NCBI GenBank assembly: GCA_002348425.1
Contig: DEBE01000127.1
Location: forward strand, 1-14,266
Source: Alphaproteobacteria bacterium UBA2964
GTDB taxonomy: Bacteria > Pseudomonadota > Alphaproteobacteria > MPNO01 > UBA2964
Length of the DNA: 14,266 nucleotides
Direction of reading: 5' to 3'
Positions 14,046-14,266 of this stretch are shown here, in pieces; position 1 is the stretch's first letter; each line of letters opens with the position of its first letter. A program made the translations under genes and the position numbers. The notes under the pieces are model-generated. The model saw only the letters and a program-made list of their open reading frames with translations. It was not told the origin of the DNA and ran no database searches.

Positions 14046-14055
14046 CCCAAATATT

Positions 14056-14099
14056 AAAGCGATAAATCGATTATTAAAAATGGCATTGAAAGCGATAAA
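14056..14099. repeat. Two direct copies of AAAGCGATAAA, 33 bp apart
   Basis: Exact 11-base copies at 14056-14066 and 14089-14099, in the short gap before the DUF2177 gene. Their start-to-start distance of 33 bp is close to three helical turns, as for paired protein-binding sites. Could also be chance in AT-rich sequence. Confidence 0.4.
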
Positions 14100-14122
14100 G
14101 AAAAATTGATGGAACAAAATAC

Positions 14123-14266
14123 ATGATATTTGCAAAAGCCTATGTTGTAACCCTTATTGTGTTTCTATGCCTTGATTTTATATGGCTGGGATTTATCGCA
14201 AAGGATTTTTATGGTTCACAGTTAGACAATTTTATGCGTGTAAATATCAATTATGCCGCTGCTATA
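14123..14266 (+). CDS. DUF2177 family membrane protein, N-terminal part (cut by window end)
   Basis: The first 48 residues of a membrane protein that runs off the window. A hydrophobic first helix (residues 3-20) is followed by 'CLDFIWLGFIAKDFYGSQL' and 'NINYAAAI', which fit the start of DUF2177 proteins (helix 1 with a D-x-I-W-L-G motif, then a D-F-Y loop). These are small inner-membrane proteins of about 130 residues with four helices and no known function. The ATG at 14123 has a modest GGA ribosome site about 9 nt upstream. It is 77 bp after the phosphatase gene on the same strand. Confidence 0.75.
   Translation, partial: MIFAKAYVVTLIVFLCLDFIWLGFIAKDFYGSQLDNFMRVNINYAAAI

Overview
The window reads as a piece of a chromosome from a fairly AT-rich alphaproteobacterium, perhaps a marine Rhodospirillales-like or SAR116-like lineage. 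The hints are a 63-residue CHCC zinc-finger protein of the NDUFS6-like type next to polA, a histidine phosphatase with the 'WWWIRHAPV...YGQLD' opening seen in that class, and a DUF2177 membrane protein. This placement is inferred from gene families only; there is no rRNA or other marker. No transposase, integrase, phage gene or CRISPR array is visible.

Left part (1-6482) is an accessory-looking metabolic region. On the + strand are two tandem, overlapping EamA/DMT-family exporters or permeases (the first cut by the window edge) and a cytosolic periplasmic-binding-fold protein resembling 4,5-dihydroxyphthalate decarboxylase (Pht5). Facing them on the - strand is a tightly packed three-gene operon: an NtaA/SnaA/DszA-type flavin monooxygenase, an arylsulfate-sulfotransferase-like beta-propeller without a signal peptide, and an MmgE/PrpD-family dehydratase/isomerase-like protein. 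The spacings are 1 bp and 8 bp, so the three are almost certainly co-translated. Together they suggest uptake or export plus oxidative breakdown of a small organic acid or aromatic compound, possibly one carrying sulfur. The substrate cannot be read from the sequence.

Middle part (6525-11030) is housekeeping: a full-length DNA polymerase I with all three activities intact, the CHCC zinc-finger protein upstream of it on the same strand, then a divergent orphan ABC-transporter ATPase ending at a likely terminator, and a tRNA-Arg(CCG) gene.

A stretch of about 630 bp without a convincing gene follows (11031-11662). It holds several strong stem-loops and may encode one or more small RNAs. It ends in a promoter overlapped by a Fur-box-like palindrome. 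That promoter should drive an unrecognised 188-residue CxxC protein and a canonical AhpC peroxiredoxin, which looks like an iron/oxidative-stress unit.

The right end carries a possible 27-residue membrane peptide, an unknown 94-residue protein, a CobC/PhoE-like histidine phosphatase, and the start of a DUF2177 membrane protein that runs off the window. Genes right of about 11.6 kb look visibly richer in A+T than those to the left.
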